64,000 nucleotides of DNA from Carpediemonas membranifera. Lineage: Eukaryota > Fornicata. A program made the position numbers and the translations under genes. Every line of letters begins with the position of its first letter. Within the stretch, counting starts at the first letter, position 1. Below, piece after piece: positions 9,361-19,067 of this stretch. The stretch lies in the NCBI GenBank assembly GCA_019828565.1, contig JAHDYR010000005.1:1550001-1614000 (forward strand), given 5' to 3'. The notes beneath the pieces were generated by a model. The model saw only the letters and a list, made by a program, of their open reading frames with translations. It was not told the DNA's origin and searched no databases.

Positions 9361-10133
9361 ATGGCACGTAGTAAGGCACCAGCTCATCCCCCGATCGACA
9401 GCGACAATTCAAGCGCATCTGCTGATGCTAGCGAGCAGCTTGATGATCCGATGACGCTCCCGCAGGACGTTGTCCATCGAATTTACCCAGGTGCCACTGA
9501 TGAGGAGATATCCGATCTCCGGAAGAAGTGTCACGGCATCACCCGCGTCTATGTGATGCCTGACTGGCTGCCGGCGGCCGAGTCTTGCTGCGCTCCCTTC
9601 CTCGAGGTCGTTAAGGAGCAAACAGCCCGTGACGCCGAGACTGGGCATGTTGGCAGAGGGATGATGGCTGTCCAGGAGGTCAAAGAGGGGACCTTCCTCG
9701 GCGTCTACTGTGGCCAGCTCCTCTCAGAGGAAGAATACCTCGCCAGCAACACGTCGATGGTGTTTGTTACCCTTTATTTCATTTACATAGAATCTCCTTT
9801 TGGAACAAGGTGCGTGTGGACTCCACTGAGCTATCCTACGCCAGTGGAGTCCACCTGATCAATCACAGCGATGACTATAACTGTGTATGCAGCGAGGGCG
9901 TGCTCTGCGGCCTCCCTGTTCTTGGTGTGTATGCCAATAAGCGCATCGAGAAGGATGAGTTCCTTCGCATTGACTATCAGGAGGACTACTGGAAGGATTC
10001 GGAGGTCAAGAAAGTCGAAGTGGCTCACTTTCGGGCCCTCGAAATGACTGACAAGCGGTACATCTCCAACTTGAAGAGGATGTATCCCAGTTTACGTCAA
10101 CCTCAGCGCGCGGGAATTAAGAAGAAGAAGTAA
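9361..10133 (+). CDS. SET-domain lysine methyltransferase-like protein (spliced)
   Basis: The gene has two exons, 9361-9761 and 9791-10133, and encodes 247 residues. Removing a 29-nt intron joins NTSMV to ISFWNKVRVDSTELSY in frame and gives a complete SET domain. Visible motifs are GRGMMAVQEVKEGTFLG (first strands), INHSDDYN in place of NHSCxPN, and KDEFLRIDYQEDY in place of the GEELxxDY signature. The C-terminus is Lys-rich. There is no obvious pre-SET or post-SET cysteine cluster. SET proteins transfer methyl groups from SAM to lysines, often of histones. The gene follows TTTCGC/TTGCGAAAA motifs and ends in TAAATCA. Confidence 0.75.
9762..9790 (+). other. 29-nt spliceosomal intron in SET gene
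   Basis: The sequence begins GTTTGT and ends TTTACATAG. Splicing restores an uninterrupted SET domain; reading through it gives an abrupt frame change. The boundaries match the 30-nt intron of the GSK3 gene. Confidence 0.8.
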
Positions 10134-10161
10134 ATCATGTCTGATCAATCACTTTACTCTC

Positions 10162-11118
10162 TTAGAGTTTCTCCGAAGTCGTCGCACGGGCCTTGCTCTT
10201 ACCATCGCGACGTAGGAATATATGCATAGGAGTAACATCGGCAGGAGATGAGTGCTCCTTGCTGCTCATATCTGGCGGCAGGTCGACCGCCGGAGAGTGC
10301 TGGTTGATGATAGCCTTCATCTCTGGCGACAGACCGAGGTCGAGGGGTGGGACCGTTATGAACTTCTGGCCCCCGTACCTCATCATGGTGCTATTGATCC
10401 GAGTCCATAAGGCTCCAGTCACATTGTTCCTCTGGAACAGTACCATCAAGGCAGCGAGAGGAACGTAGCGGTCAAGCTCCACTGTTGCCTCCTCGGCGCG
10501 CCTGACAAGCTCAGCCCAGTTGTCCTCGAGTTCATCGGCGAGCGCTTCAAGCCCAGCCTCACTCGCCCGTGCCAACTCTGCTTGAGTAAACTGATGGATC
10601 GCCTGATCCTCGGCCTTCTGCTGACCTAACTCAGCTTCAAGTCTCTTCTGGGACTCCTCAGAATCTCTGTTAGCCTGTTCAAGCGCCTCCCTCGCCTCCC
10701 GCTCCTCAGCAAGCCGTTTCATCAAGGGCTCGTACTGCTCCAACAAGCGCACAGACTCGGGTACATCATCAAGGCCTGCACTGGTGTCGTCTAGCTGCTG
10801 AAGGAGAGAACCAACGGTGTCTGTGTCGTCCACATCGGACTCTACGTCGACGTCTTGATCAGTCTGGGGCAAAGGAACGCCGTCACCCTGCATGGCGGCC
10901 GGTTCAGAGTGGCCATCGGACTCGGACTCGTCAGTGTCGGAAAAATTCCACGGCGTCGCTGGCGGGTGGTGTCACATAGGCATGCCCTGTATCTTGCGCA
11001 TAGGATGCAGTAACGAGTTCAAGCGAGTGTATGGCTTCCTCGCGGTCATTCCTTGCCTGAATAGCTTCGGCGGCTGCCTTGGCAACATCTCGACGCAACC
11101 GCTCAAGCTGGGCTGATG
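10162..11118 (-). pseudogene. Coiled-coil protein, frameshifted, unknown
   Basis: Two overlapping frames make one protein if one base of a T5 run near 10943 is skipped: the first (TSAQLERLRRDVAKAAAEA) then runs into an acidic stretch (DTDESESDGH) and a Glu/Ala-rich coiled coil. The C-terminal 90 residues look globular (DRYVPLAALMVLFQR). The 5' end abuts the TGA of the gene at 11119-11766, so the two may once have been a single gene. No family is recognised. Confidence 0.4.
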
Positions 11119-11766
11119 TCACATCGCTTCCCGGATCATTCTTGCAACCAGAAAGAATGTCCTCGTAGGGGCATGCACGCGGCGGGCCTCGACAGTGCCC
11201 TCAGGGGCGACGAAGAGAGCGCGAAGGATCAGGTTGACTTGATCTGGAAGAAAGAGACGGCCTGTTCCTTCTAGATGAATAGAGCCACGATGTGACGGCA
11301 TGACAGCCTCGCGGTTATCCTCAAAGGTGATCGCTGATCCGGTGTAGTGGTCAACAAACTGCTTCCGCACGATTTCAACCTGATCATCCTCCATAAACAA
11401 GCCTGCAGGAACCTTAGACAGCTCGGGCCGGGCAAGGTCGTCACTAATGGCCATGAGCTCGGGAAGGGAAGCCTTGTTGATGAGATCCATTAGTGAAACT
11501 CGGCCAGCGAGACCAAACACATCACGAATCTCGTCAATGACGATGTGGTCGACCAGCGCGCATCTCAGGGCTGTCTTCGTTATCACGTTGTGCTCCTTGA
11601 GGTACTCCAATCGGCTCTTATTCGTCCGGAGTGCGAACCATCTCTCGAACATACTCTTATCTGCTCGAATAGCCTTACGCTCTTGACCAGGTGCAGCAAA
11701 AGCAATCCTAACGGTCTTCTCATGATGCTCACGAATCCAGCTGCGTAGAATAGTGATATCTAGCAT
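11119..11766 (-). CDS. Unknown 215-residue protein
   Basis: The ORF starts at ATG 11766. The GTGAAATTTTGG and GTGAAAATAACA motifs lie within 50 bp upstream. The protein is mixed alpha/beta with no recognised motif (SWIREHHEKTVRIAF near the start, VEARRVHAPTRTFF near the end). It ends in ATGTGA and the next frame begins 1-2 bases away, suggesting a longer ancestral gene. Confidence 0.45.
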   Translation of the reverse strand: MLDITILRSWIREHHEKTVRIAFAAPGQERKAIRADKSMFERWFALRTNKSRLEYLKEHNVITKTALRCALVDHIVIDEIRDVFGLAGRVSLMDLINKASLPELMAISDDLARPELSKVPAGLFMEDDQVEIVRKQFVDHYTGSAITFEDNREAVMPSHRGSIHLEGTGRLFLPDQVNLILRALFVAPEGTVEARRVHAPTRTFFLVARMIREAM

Positions 11767-11784
11767 CTTTTCCAAAATTTCACA

Positions 11785-11805
11785 GCAATGCAGTGTTATT
11801 TTCAC
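11785..11805. repeat. Diverged half of the 21-bp island palindrome
   Basis: The sequence GCAATGCAGTGTTATTTTCAC differs at only two positions from the right arm at 12275-12295. It lies just upstream of the ATG at 11766. Confidence 0.5.
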
Positions 11806-12227
11806 AGTGAATATTTTGTTCTGTCGAAATAAGATGCAGGAAGAGCTTTTAGTATATAGCACGTGCGACTGAAGGCATTTTTAAGCATGTTTATAGCATG
11901 TATATGCAGGTAGTTGATTGTAGGTACTGTCAAAATTTTTCTGTTTACGCAAAGCAATATAAATATGCCAATTCATCACGTAAAACTTCTGGAGCCGTGT
12001 TCAGACAGTCAGAGAACCCACCATACCGCTTTTTCAGCCAGAATAGACTCAACCCTAATTTTTGCTTTTACGTATATCTCGGTAAATAGACTCGAACGAT
12101 ATGTAAAAAAATCTTGGATCCGTCCTAACATATCAAATACTACACATATACCAAGTTTCAGCCAAATCCAAGCCGAGAAGATCACCCCCGTCAAGCCCAT
12201 GGACAATGGTAGGTCAGCGTGGTTTTG

Positions 12228-12295
12228 GCGAAAATAACAGTGCATTGCTGTATTCCAAATGTATGACTTATAGTGCAATGCACTGTTATTTTCGC
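12228..12295. repeat. Perfect 21-bp inverted repeat, 26-nt spacer
   Basis: The left arm GCGAAAATAACAGTGCATTGC at 12228-12248 is the exact reverse complement of 12275-12295. The arms include the GCGAAAATAA motif seen near island gene starts. Confidence 0.85.
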
Positions 12296-12334
12296 AGAGC
12301 CGAACTTGGAGGTGGCCAGAAACTGAAATCGCTG

Positions 12335-12385
12335 AAAAGCTCAGAGACGTCGTTATATCATCTATAACGGCATCTCTGAGCTTTT
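12335..12385. repeat. Strong hairpin, 23-bp arms, 5-nt loop
   Basis: The left arm (12335-12357, starting AAAAGCTCAGAGA) pairs with 12363-12385 with two mismatches around a TCATC loop. It could be a terminator, a small RNA precursor or a protein site. Confidence 0.8.
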
Positions 12386-12742
12386 GGGCGCACGGTTTCA
12401 TCAGGACGTGGAGATCGATGCTTGTGAAAATGAAGAATCGACTAGGAGAGCTCTACGCTTGCATGCAGCCTTCTATTAGGTTGTTGATGTTGGTTATATG
12501 CTTATTTTTCGTTCTCGATGCGTGTGGATGAGTACTCTGTTGCAAGATTCATTTTGATGGACTTATGTTGGTTATAGAGGATAAAGGCATCAGAATGGAT
12601 CATATGCATGCTATAAACCCGTTACATGCTGTTGTAATGGCGCTACTTGTTCTTCATCATCACTTTGCCCTGATGTTTCGCAGTTGTTTCCCTAAAGTGC
12701 AAAATTTCACTGAGATTTCACGCGCATTTTAAGGAAACAATC

Positions 12743-13498
12743 ATGGCAAGGAGTAATCCGAAGGCAAGAGTGCCGAAAAGGCCTAACGCGCAGAGAAGGA
12801 AGCTTGGTGCTCGCAACCAGAAGCAGTTGAACTTGTCGAAGAAGCAGCGCAAGATCACTATGGCTGCATTGGACCTTGTCCAATCCTTCATCAACTCTCT
12901 CGAGGATCCGGGCGAGATTGAGAGGGCAAACAAGATCGTGACGGAGGCAAACAACCTGGGGCGCGACCAGGACGTCCGTGACCTGAATCCCACGTCAGCC
13001 CGCGACAACAACGATTACAGGCACGCCACCGTGAGGGATATTGAGGCGGCCTACACCGGAGATGGCGATAATGGCACCCTGAAGCGTTTTGCGGCTCTGG
13101 TCAGCCTCGACGGCGACGACGAAGACGAGCTTCGCCCTGATGACCCCCTCATGGCCTGCGTTAAGTCGCACAGGGATCTTTTCCTCAAGATTCCCGCTGG
13201 CCTGAGGGAGGAGGTGCACCAGTTCGTGTCTTCTCAGCTCGACATCCCCACGGAGACGATCCGGCACATCCTCCATGCCAACACCCAGTCCTCCGACGCC
13301 ACTGAGATCTTCAAGCGACCCACACTGGTCCCGAAGAGGTCCTATTCTTCCGTGGAGGAGCTCGGTGATATCATTGTCGCGCAGAACCGGAAGCGTGTGG
13401 AGGCGGAGCGGCGCGATGCCATACGTCGCAAGATCTACGAGACGATCATGATGTTCTACATGATCCAGTCTACTAAGCAGACCCCAGAGACTGATTAA
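12743..13498 (+). CDS. Unknown basic protein, 251 residues
   Basis: The ORF starts at ATG 12743, 25-45 bases after AAATTTCAC and GATTTCACG motifs. The N-terminus is strongly basic (KARVPKRPNAQRRKLGARN), like a nucleic-acid-binding or nuclear-targeting tail. The middle is acidic (SLDGDDEDELRPDD) and the C-terminus is helical and charged (RKRVEAERRDAIRRK). It ends in TAAATCA. I recognise no family. Confidence 0.5.
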   Translation: MARSNPKARVPKRPNAQRRKLGARNQKQLNLSKKQRKITMAALDLVQSFINSLEDPGEIERANKIVTEANNLGRDQDVRDLNPTSARDNNDYRHATVRDIEAAYTGDGDNGTLKRFAALVSLDGDDEDELRPDDPLMACVKSHRDLFLKIPAGLREEVHQFVSSQLDIPTETIRHILHANTQSSDATEIFKRPTLVPKRSYSSVEELGDIIVAQNRKRVEAERRDAIRRKIYETIMMFYMIQSTKQTPETD

Positions 13499-13513
13499 AT
13501 CATCATGTGACTT

Positions 13514-14492
13514 TTACTCATACTCAATATTCCACGCGGCTTCCCAGTAGTTATCTTTCTTGCGATCTGCGTGCGATCTGTAGTAAGACCGGAGAGCAGC
13601 CATCTTGATAACGAAGACGAGGTGACCCTCCTCGATATGCTTGAGGATCATCTTCCGCTGGGTGCTTCTCGTGGTGTTTGTGGACTTTTGCTTGCTCGCC
13701 TCCTTGATCGACTTGAGCTTCTTCTTCATTGCCATCGTCAAGTCATCCTCCGTCTGAGTCAGTGTGATGTACTCGTTCGGGCTTTCGGGCATGGGGTGGG
13801 TTGGGGCGGGTTGTCGGCGAGATGAGGCAGGATCATTGGAAGGCTGGGGTGGGGAAATGAGGTGCCGCAAGCCCTGACGACGCCGATAAGCGTCACCCGC
13901 GCTGTGGAGAAATGTGGTGATCTCCCTCACACACCCAACACAGTCGGCAAGAGACTGACCCAAAGCCTCCCACTTGGTGCCAGAGAGCGCTGCCTCCAAC
14001 GTGTAGCTCGGGCTGGAGGTATCCTCGATAGACTCCAATTCCGCTGCAGGTAGCGATGTCACGAATCCAAGCTCCTTGTAGAACTCCAGGACAGTCTCAT
14101 CACACTGGAGCCTGAGCTTGGCGCCGGCAGACGCAACAGCGAGCAGGATTGACGCATATCCCTTGCCTCGGTGGGCCACCTTCGTGCCAAGAGTAACGAC
14201 GTACTTACTCTTGAAGTTCGGCACACCCGAAATGCCCTCCTGTACCATGAGCAGCATAGAGACGATGTCGTTGGTGGTGGTGCTGACAATGGCGATCATG
14301 CTATGTAAGAGCTTGGGGTGGGTCATACAGGGTGTTGTTCAGTTCAATGGCACTGAGCATTTCCGTAACATGAAATGACGACAGGAAGGACAGTACGCTG
14401 TGCACATACTGGCTGTTGTCGTCCAGTAGTACATATACTAGGTGACAACCATCCATGGCCAATATCGTGTTCTTCCAGTCGTCGTTAGGCAT
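13514..14492 (-). CDS. GNAT-like acetyltransferase (spliced)
   Basis: Exon 1 is 14329-14492 and exon 2 is 13514-14300, giving 316 residues. Removing 28 nt joins ELNNTL to MIAIVSTTT without a stop. The acetyl-CoA-binding motif A is visible as VAHRGKGYASILLAVA (R-x-x-G-x-A), followed by the final GNAT strand-helix (VLEFYKELGFV). The C-terminal third is Pro-rich and then Lys-rich (MAMKKKLKSIKEASK). GNAT enzymes acetylate lysines or small molecules; the substrate cannot be told here. The gene lies 50 bp downstream of the second 29-bp palindrome and after GTGAAAAATTT motifs. Confidence 0.65.
14301..14328 (-). other. 28-nt spliceosomal intron in GNAT gene
   Basis: On the minus strand it begins GTATGACC and ends CTCTTACATAG. 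It carries an in-frame stop that splicing removes. Confidence 0.75.
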
Positions 14493-14541
14493 GTTTCACG
14501 CTTCTGCTGAAATTTTTCACACAGATTTCGCAAACTGCATT

Positions 14542-14570
14542 TGTGCCACCATGAAAAAAAATTGGCACAA
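14542..14570. repeat. 29-bp palindromic repeat, copy 2
   Basis: This is identical over 29 bases to 9140-9168; its arms extend one base (TTGTGCCA / TGGCACAA). It lies 50 bp upstream of the GNAT start. Confidence 0.75.
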
Positions 14571-14702
14571 AACGAATTGAAGTCAATTCACGACTTATTC
14601 GACGAGTAGGGGGTCAGGCAAGTATTATGGGCGCATTATCTTTCCCGGCAAGCGAAATGTATTCTCATCAATCATGCTTTTACAATCTCAGCTTTTCTAT
14701 CT

Positions 14703-17242
14703 CTACTCACGGCATAGACAGCAAAGAAGCTCAACCCCGTCATCATCTTCAGACAGCACGCACTCCATATAGTCTTCTTCCCACTCAAGCGACGTGTGAG
14801 TTGTGATGAACCCGAAAATGTCCTGAATAAGCCGGGAAAACTGGTCAAGATGAGATCTACTGGGCGTGTACTCCTGCTGCGTGTCCTCCCGTATGCTCAT
14901 CCACTGCTCTGACTCAAGACAGCAGCAGTGAATGCGAACCCGCCGAAGGTTGTCAAGCCTTGGCACTCCGTAATCCTGTCTGCCGGGAGATCGGTTATCT
15001 GTCACCAGGATATGAGCCATAGATGCCTGCTCCGTGAGTATTACCTTCTCGAGAATAGCCTTACGACGTTCAGCAGACTTTTGCCATCTGATTCTTGATG
15101 AAGTCCCTCTCAAAGTATTCCTCCAGAAGATAGAACATCGGAATCATCAAGTGTTGGTAGCTTAGCGGCTGAGCGGTGAGTCGGGTGCTGACGTATAATG
15201 TTTGTGCGCTTACCGAGACCTTGTCCACAAGGCTGGGAGGCAGTATCTTGAGAGATGAGCTGTCAGTCTGCTGAAGAGCCATAGTCACGTGGAGAAGGTG
15301 ACACATGCCTGCAGCAAGGAAATGAAATGATACTACTGAGTCGGTCGGTTTGACAGTCGAGTAGTACAACGCCTGGAGATATCCGATAAGGCGCATTATA
15401 TCTTGGACTGGCTCTGGAAGGGCGATATAGTCCTCTCTGACGAGATTTGCCATGCGGACCCTGGCTGCGGACTGCTCATTGCACCCGGTAGTGCGATCAA
15501 CACTGGTCCCCGTGGACATGCGAAGCAGCTTATGGTTGAGATCTTGGTTCCTGAGCACGGTAGCTTGATCACGCCCGCGCAATGAGTAGCGCTTGAACTG
15601 ATTGCACATCGCAGCGACTTGCTCCAGCAGGTTGTGCGAATCGTGCATGATGGGAGGACAGAGGACAATGCGATCCAGAGGAATCACTCGGTCAGACTCT
15701 TCAGTCTTCGCGAAGATGACAGGGTGGTCAGTGCCAAGGTGAAAGTCGCCATAAAGTGCAAACGGATCAGAGGTGCGGTGTCTATCAGCAACAAGTTCCG
15801 AGAAGGCCTTCTTGAAGCGTACCACGTCGGCTAGGGTGACCCTGTTGGTGTTTGCAATTGGGCGAAGAGCCTTGTCGGTCACCCGAACGGAGCTGAAAGG
15901 CGAAGGGTAGTGTGCTTGCCCTGTCTTGACCGAGATCATCTTGGCCATAGCAGGATGATCACCAAGGAGGATCACCTGGTCAAATGATGTGACTTGGCCG
16001 GTGTTCCGGATCGGTACTCTTGCCATATAGAGAGCCTCGATGGCCTTCTCAATCTTGCCCAGAGTGTCTGGCTCAAAGAGATCTTTCTCCTGTTTCATAA
16101 ACTCCATAACACGAAATGGGGGAGTGATCCGGTTGGGTAATGTGAAGCCGCTGGGGTCGTAGAGACGAATCTTAACGGCAGTCGTACCCTTCCATCCGTC
16201 TAACCAGAAGATAATCTTCAATGGCTGCCAGTCGGCGCTGGGTTGAGTAAGCCTTCGCATGCAGGATTCGTACCCGGGCTTGTCAGTCTCGAGCCATTCC
16301 GGGTGGGTTACAGCCTGAGTCACAAACCTTACAGTGCTAAACCAGACCTCGACCATCGCGTCCCAGGTGCTACTGTGCATACGCTTAACCAACGATGTAT
16401 GAGGGATCTGTTCCAGTGTAGTCCGATGCTCTGCTGCTTCCTGTTCGGAGGCATAGTGGATGATAAGCAGCGGCTTGTCGTATGTGTGTGTGATGATGAG
16501 GTCTGATGAGAGAGCAGTCGCCATCTGTCCGTCTTCGTTCAGCCTGATCGTGTTAGTGCACTCTAGAGGAGTCAGCTCTCCTTCTCGGGTCATGCGACCT
16601 GTGGTGTTGCTGATGCGTGTCTCAATCGGTACGAGATGAGTCAGGAAACGCGTTTCAGCGGGCGTAAGAGCTTGATGAAGACCGGAGACATGAAGTATGT
16701 TGCACCTTAGCTCCTTGAGTATGACCCCGGCGGGTTTGTGTCGCGGTATAGGCAGGTTCATCCTTCTTGAGAGTCGATTGACAAACTTGTAGGAGTCCTG
16801 GGTGTTGTTGAAGCCAGCACGGATGTAGTCGAGGATCGACGTCAGCTCCAAGATGTTCATCAGGTTGTCAGAGCGACTCTGGAGGTCACTCAGCTCCGTT
16901 GATATGTCTGAAACTTGAGCATCGCGGCGAGTCACGTCCGTAGAAAACACGATAAAGCCCATACGGGCTTGGTAATGGGCATGTGCGGCATTGCGTAGGT
17001 TTCGTCTATCGCTAGGGTCGACATAAAAATCGATTGTCGGCTGCCTGAAGACCATCTTGACGCATTGCATGTGCTAGGTTGCTGAATTGTCGACGCTGCG
17101 CTGCCAGATTACTGCCTTGATTGCCAGACGGCACAATGGCATAGTATGTGCACGCGAGAAGAGTGTTCAGCCGTTCTGGTGAGTACGGTGGGGACGTGTC
17201 GTTGTAAACAGTGCCTATCGCTGATTGATAGACTATGTACAT
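14703..17242 (-). pseudogene. RNase H-fold transposase-like gene, frameshifted
   Basis: Three frames line up on the minus strand: 17242-17012 (MYIVYQSAIGTVYNDTS), 17070-15070 (666 residues) and 15113-14703. The second join is restored by skipping one base of an A4 run near 15088. The middle part has a pattern seen in DDE transposases of the KDZ/Plavaka/Tnp2 kind: IIFWLDGWKG, then VILLGDHPAMAKMI, then VLCPPIMHDSHNLLEQVA, like the D, D and PPD-MH blocks. I matched this by eye and the family is not certain. No terminal inverted repeats were located. A GTGAAATTTCAC palindrome lies just upstream of 17242. Confidence 0.45.
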
Positions 17243-17779
17243 GCCCTGCCGAATTCTGAGAATTTTCGCAGTCGTTTCACGAGTCCCGTGAAATTTCACA
17301 TTTCACAAATTTTCACGAAACGAGATCAGTGCGATTGCGACAGCTGGGAGCTGAAAAGCGGAAGATATGCCTGTTACAAGGATCTATAACACCTCCTGAA
17401 GTTAGACTGCTGATAGCTAGTCTCGTTGTCGAGTTCTGAGGTTGCACAAAAAAGTTGAATCTGAATTTCACGGTCAATATTGACCTAGACTGCGAAAGTG
17501 AAGGTGTAAGAAAAGTCTAACTCACCAAAGAGAGCAGCTAGAGGAAAATGGTAAAGGGTTTTGCAATCTGCATCCCCTGAGGAGTTCAGTTTCACACAGA
17601 AGAGGATTTGAGAAAGCTCCCCTTTCACAACGTCTTTGGGCACCTTCGACAGCGTTGATAAAGATGAAGCATACCATTAGCCCTTATAGGCTATGATACA
17701 CATCTACTGTTGGCGAAATGTTCTGCAATGTTGTCATCGACGAGATATGGTACCACATTTTTTATATCTCAAGATTGAT

Positions 17780-17864
17780 GAGGTGCAATCACTAACCGAG
17801 CATAGAAGGGTGCTGTATGAAGGTCATATAGCACCCCAGTATGTTCAGTTAGAGATTGCACCTC
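17780..17864. repeat. Long imperfect hairpin, 39-nt arms, 7-nt loop
   Basis: The arms 17780-17818 and 17826-17864 pair along their length with about seven mismatches. The left arm starts GAGGTGCAATC and the right arm ends GATTGCACCTC. It has the size and shape of a microRNA precursor or a short inverted-repeat element. Confidence 0.75.
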
Positions 17865-18189
17865 GCCAATCCCGAGATCGTGTGATTGAATCAATAGAAC
17901 CCAGCGACGAAGACATCGCTGAGAGCTGAAACCAAGAGAGGATGTATAAACAGTAGTACTGAGCTTGCTTACGGACCAGCTTGTCATGTCGACCACTTTT
18001 CACCAACTACATAAAATGCGTTTCCCTATTTACTCGCCGATGAGCAAAGCAATGCTCGACAACGATGTAAGATATGCGTTATTCATCTATAAAGCACCTG
18101 CTGTAGTATTTAAATCGGCTTCAGGGGTTCTAGTTTCGGATATCGCCATTTTCACTTCCTCATGATTTCCTCAGGCATCGAAACCCCGT

Positions 18190-18470
18190 TTTTAACAGTA
18201 TGACACTTCCCCCCCATGCTCTGTTAAGAGCATCACGAAAAGGATACCATTGTTAATCAGGTCTTGGGGGAATAGCCCAAGAGTGCTGACCCTATAACCG
18301 TCGATCGCTGGGGAATGACCAGTGATCCGGGGATGCCAACTAAGTTCAACTTAGGAGGCTGACCGTCGCGCACACGGGACTTGCGTGTACGCCGGATAGT
18401 ATCCGTTGACTAGGCTGACGACATAGCGTCCTAAGCCATCGCCCGGCGTGGAGTCCACCCACGGAAATAA
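18190..18470 (+). ncRNA. Candidate structured RNA, stacked hairpins
   Basis: Consecutive perfect or near-perfect stems are CTTGGG/CCCAAG (18263-18281), GATCGCTGG/CCAGTGATC (18303-18327), CTAAG/CTTAG (18340-18354), GCGCACAC/GTGTACGC (18368-18392), CGGATA/TATCCG (18393-18405) and GGCT-GACG/CGTC-AGCC (18413-18437). I could not match it to tRNA, RNase P, SRP RNA or group I intron cores. The strand is unknown; plus is given arbitrarily. Confidence 0.35.
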
Positions 18471-18574
18471 GATTTTCTAGATTGCGCAAAGATTCTACAG
18501 ATTCGAAAAGACTCGTGGTACCACTAAATAAGCGCGCTGTGTCATGGGTATCTTACCTGGGGATCCTGCCCCTC

Positions 18575-18802
18575 CTAGTAGTCGATACATACCAGTGTTC
18601 TGTCTGAAACCGTGCAGGTTATGTCATGCATTCGGCTTGATTCGGAATAGTTGGCGGTTTGTGCCCTTTTTCCGCTATTTCTTACATAGGCTTCGAAAAT
18701 GCGGTTAATTAGCTCCAATTCCGCTTCCTTGGCGAGATACGGGCGTTTTCTTCTCTTCGTCTCCACTCGGACTTCTTGTGCCCAGAATACGAGCTCCATC
18801 AT
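18575..18802 (-). CDS. Short ORF with helix-turn-helix-like segment, doubtful
   Basis: The ORF is 75 codons from ATG 18802. The segment RKRPYLAKEAELELINRIF resembles the first helices of transposase-type HTH domains. It stands alone with no downstream catalytic domain, so it may be a relic or a chance ORF. Confidence 0.25.
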   Translation of the reverse strand: MMELVFWAQEVRVETKRRKRPYLAKEAELELINRIFEAYVRNSGKRAQTANYSESSRMHDITCTVSDRTLVCIDY

Positions 18803-19067
18803 GAATAACCAACATCACAACCACGTTCTACGCATAAACTTTGTCCGTTATCACTTCTTTGAGGGGTTTTCTTCCCCTTTTCCTCGAGATCTCGTCTCGG
18901 CATAAAACGCGCGAGAGAATGCGTGAACGGCTGTCCCTTGGCCAGTATTGGCTATACAGGCGAGCTCAGCGTCTGTAACTTGCACGGTGGGTGTCCTCCC
19001 GAGATTATATAACTCATGTATACATGTAAATCAAATCTGGGACGCGTCCTAGATTTCAAACGGCGCT

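Larger units (their letters stand above)
11863..12742. other. Non-coding gap with inverted repeats
   Basis: I see no supported gene in these 880 bases. The ORFs here are short and unlike proteins. They contain a perfect 21-bp inverted repeat (12228-12248 / 12275-12295) and a 23-bp-arm hairpin (12335-12385). Near the right end there are GTGCAAAATTTCAC and GATTTCACGCGC motifs before the next ATG. Confidence 0.5.
17243..19067. other. Largely non-coding stretch with hairpins
   Basis: There is no convincing protein gene apart from a weak 75-codon ORF at 18575-18802. The stretch holds a 39-bp-arm hairpin (17780-17864), several AAATTTTCACG motifs near 17300, and a block of stacked hairpins (18190-18470). 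Confidence 0.5.

Noticed and set aside
12009-12401. 130-codon minus-strand ORF
   Set aside because: It runs through the inverted repeats and has no protein-like pattern.
18190-18470. Group I intron or RNase P RNA
   Set aside because: The spacing between the possible P7 strands is too short for a group I core, and the RNase P conserved regions are not found.
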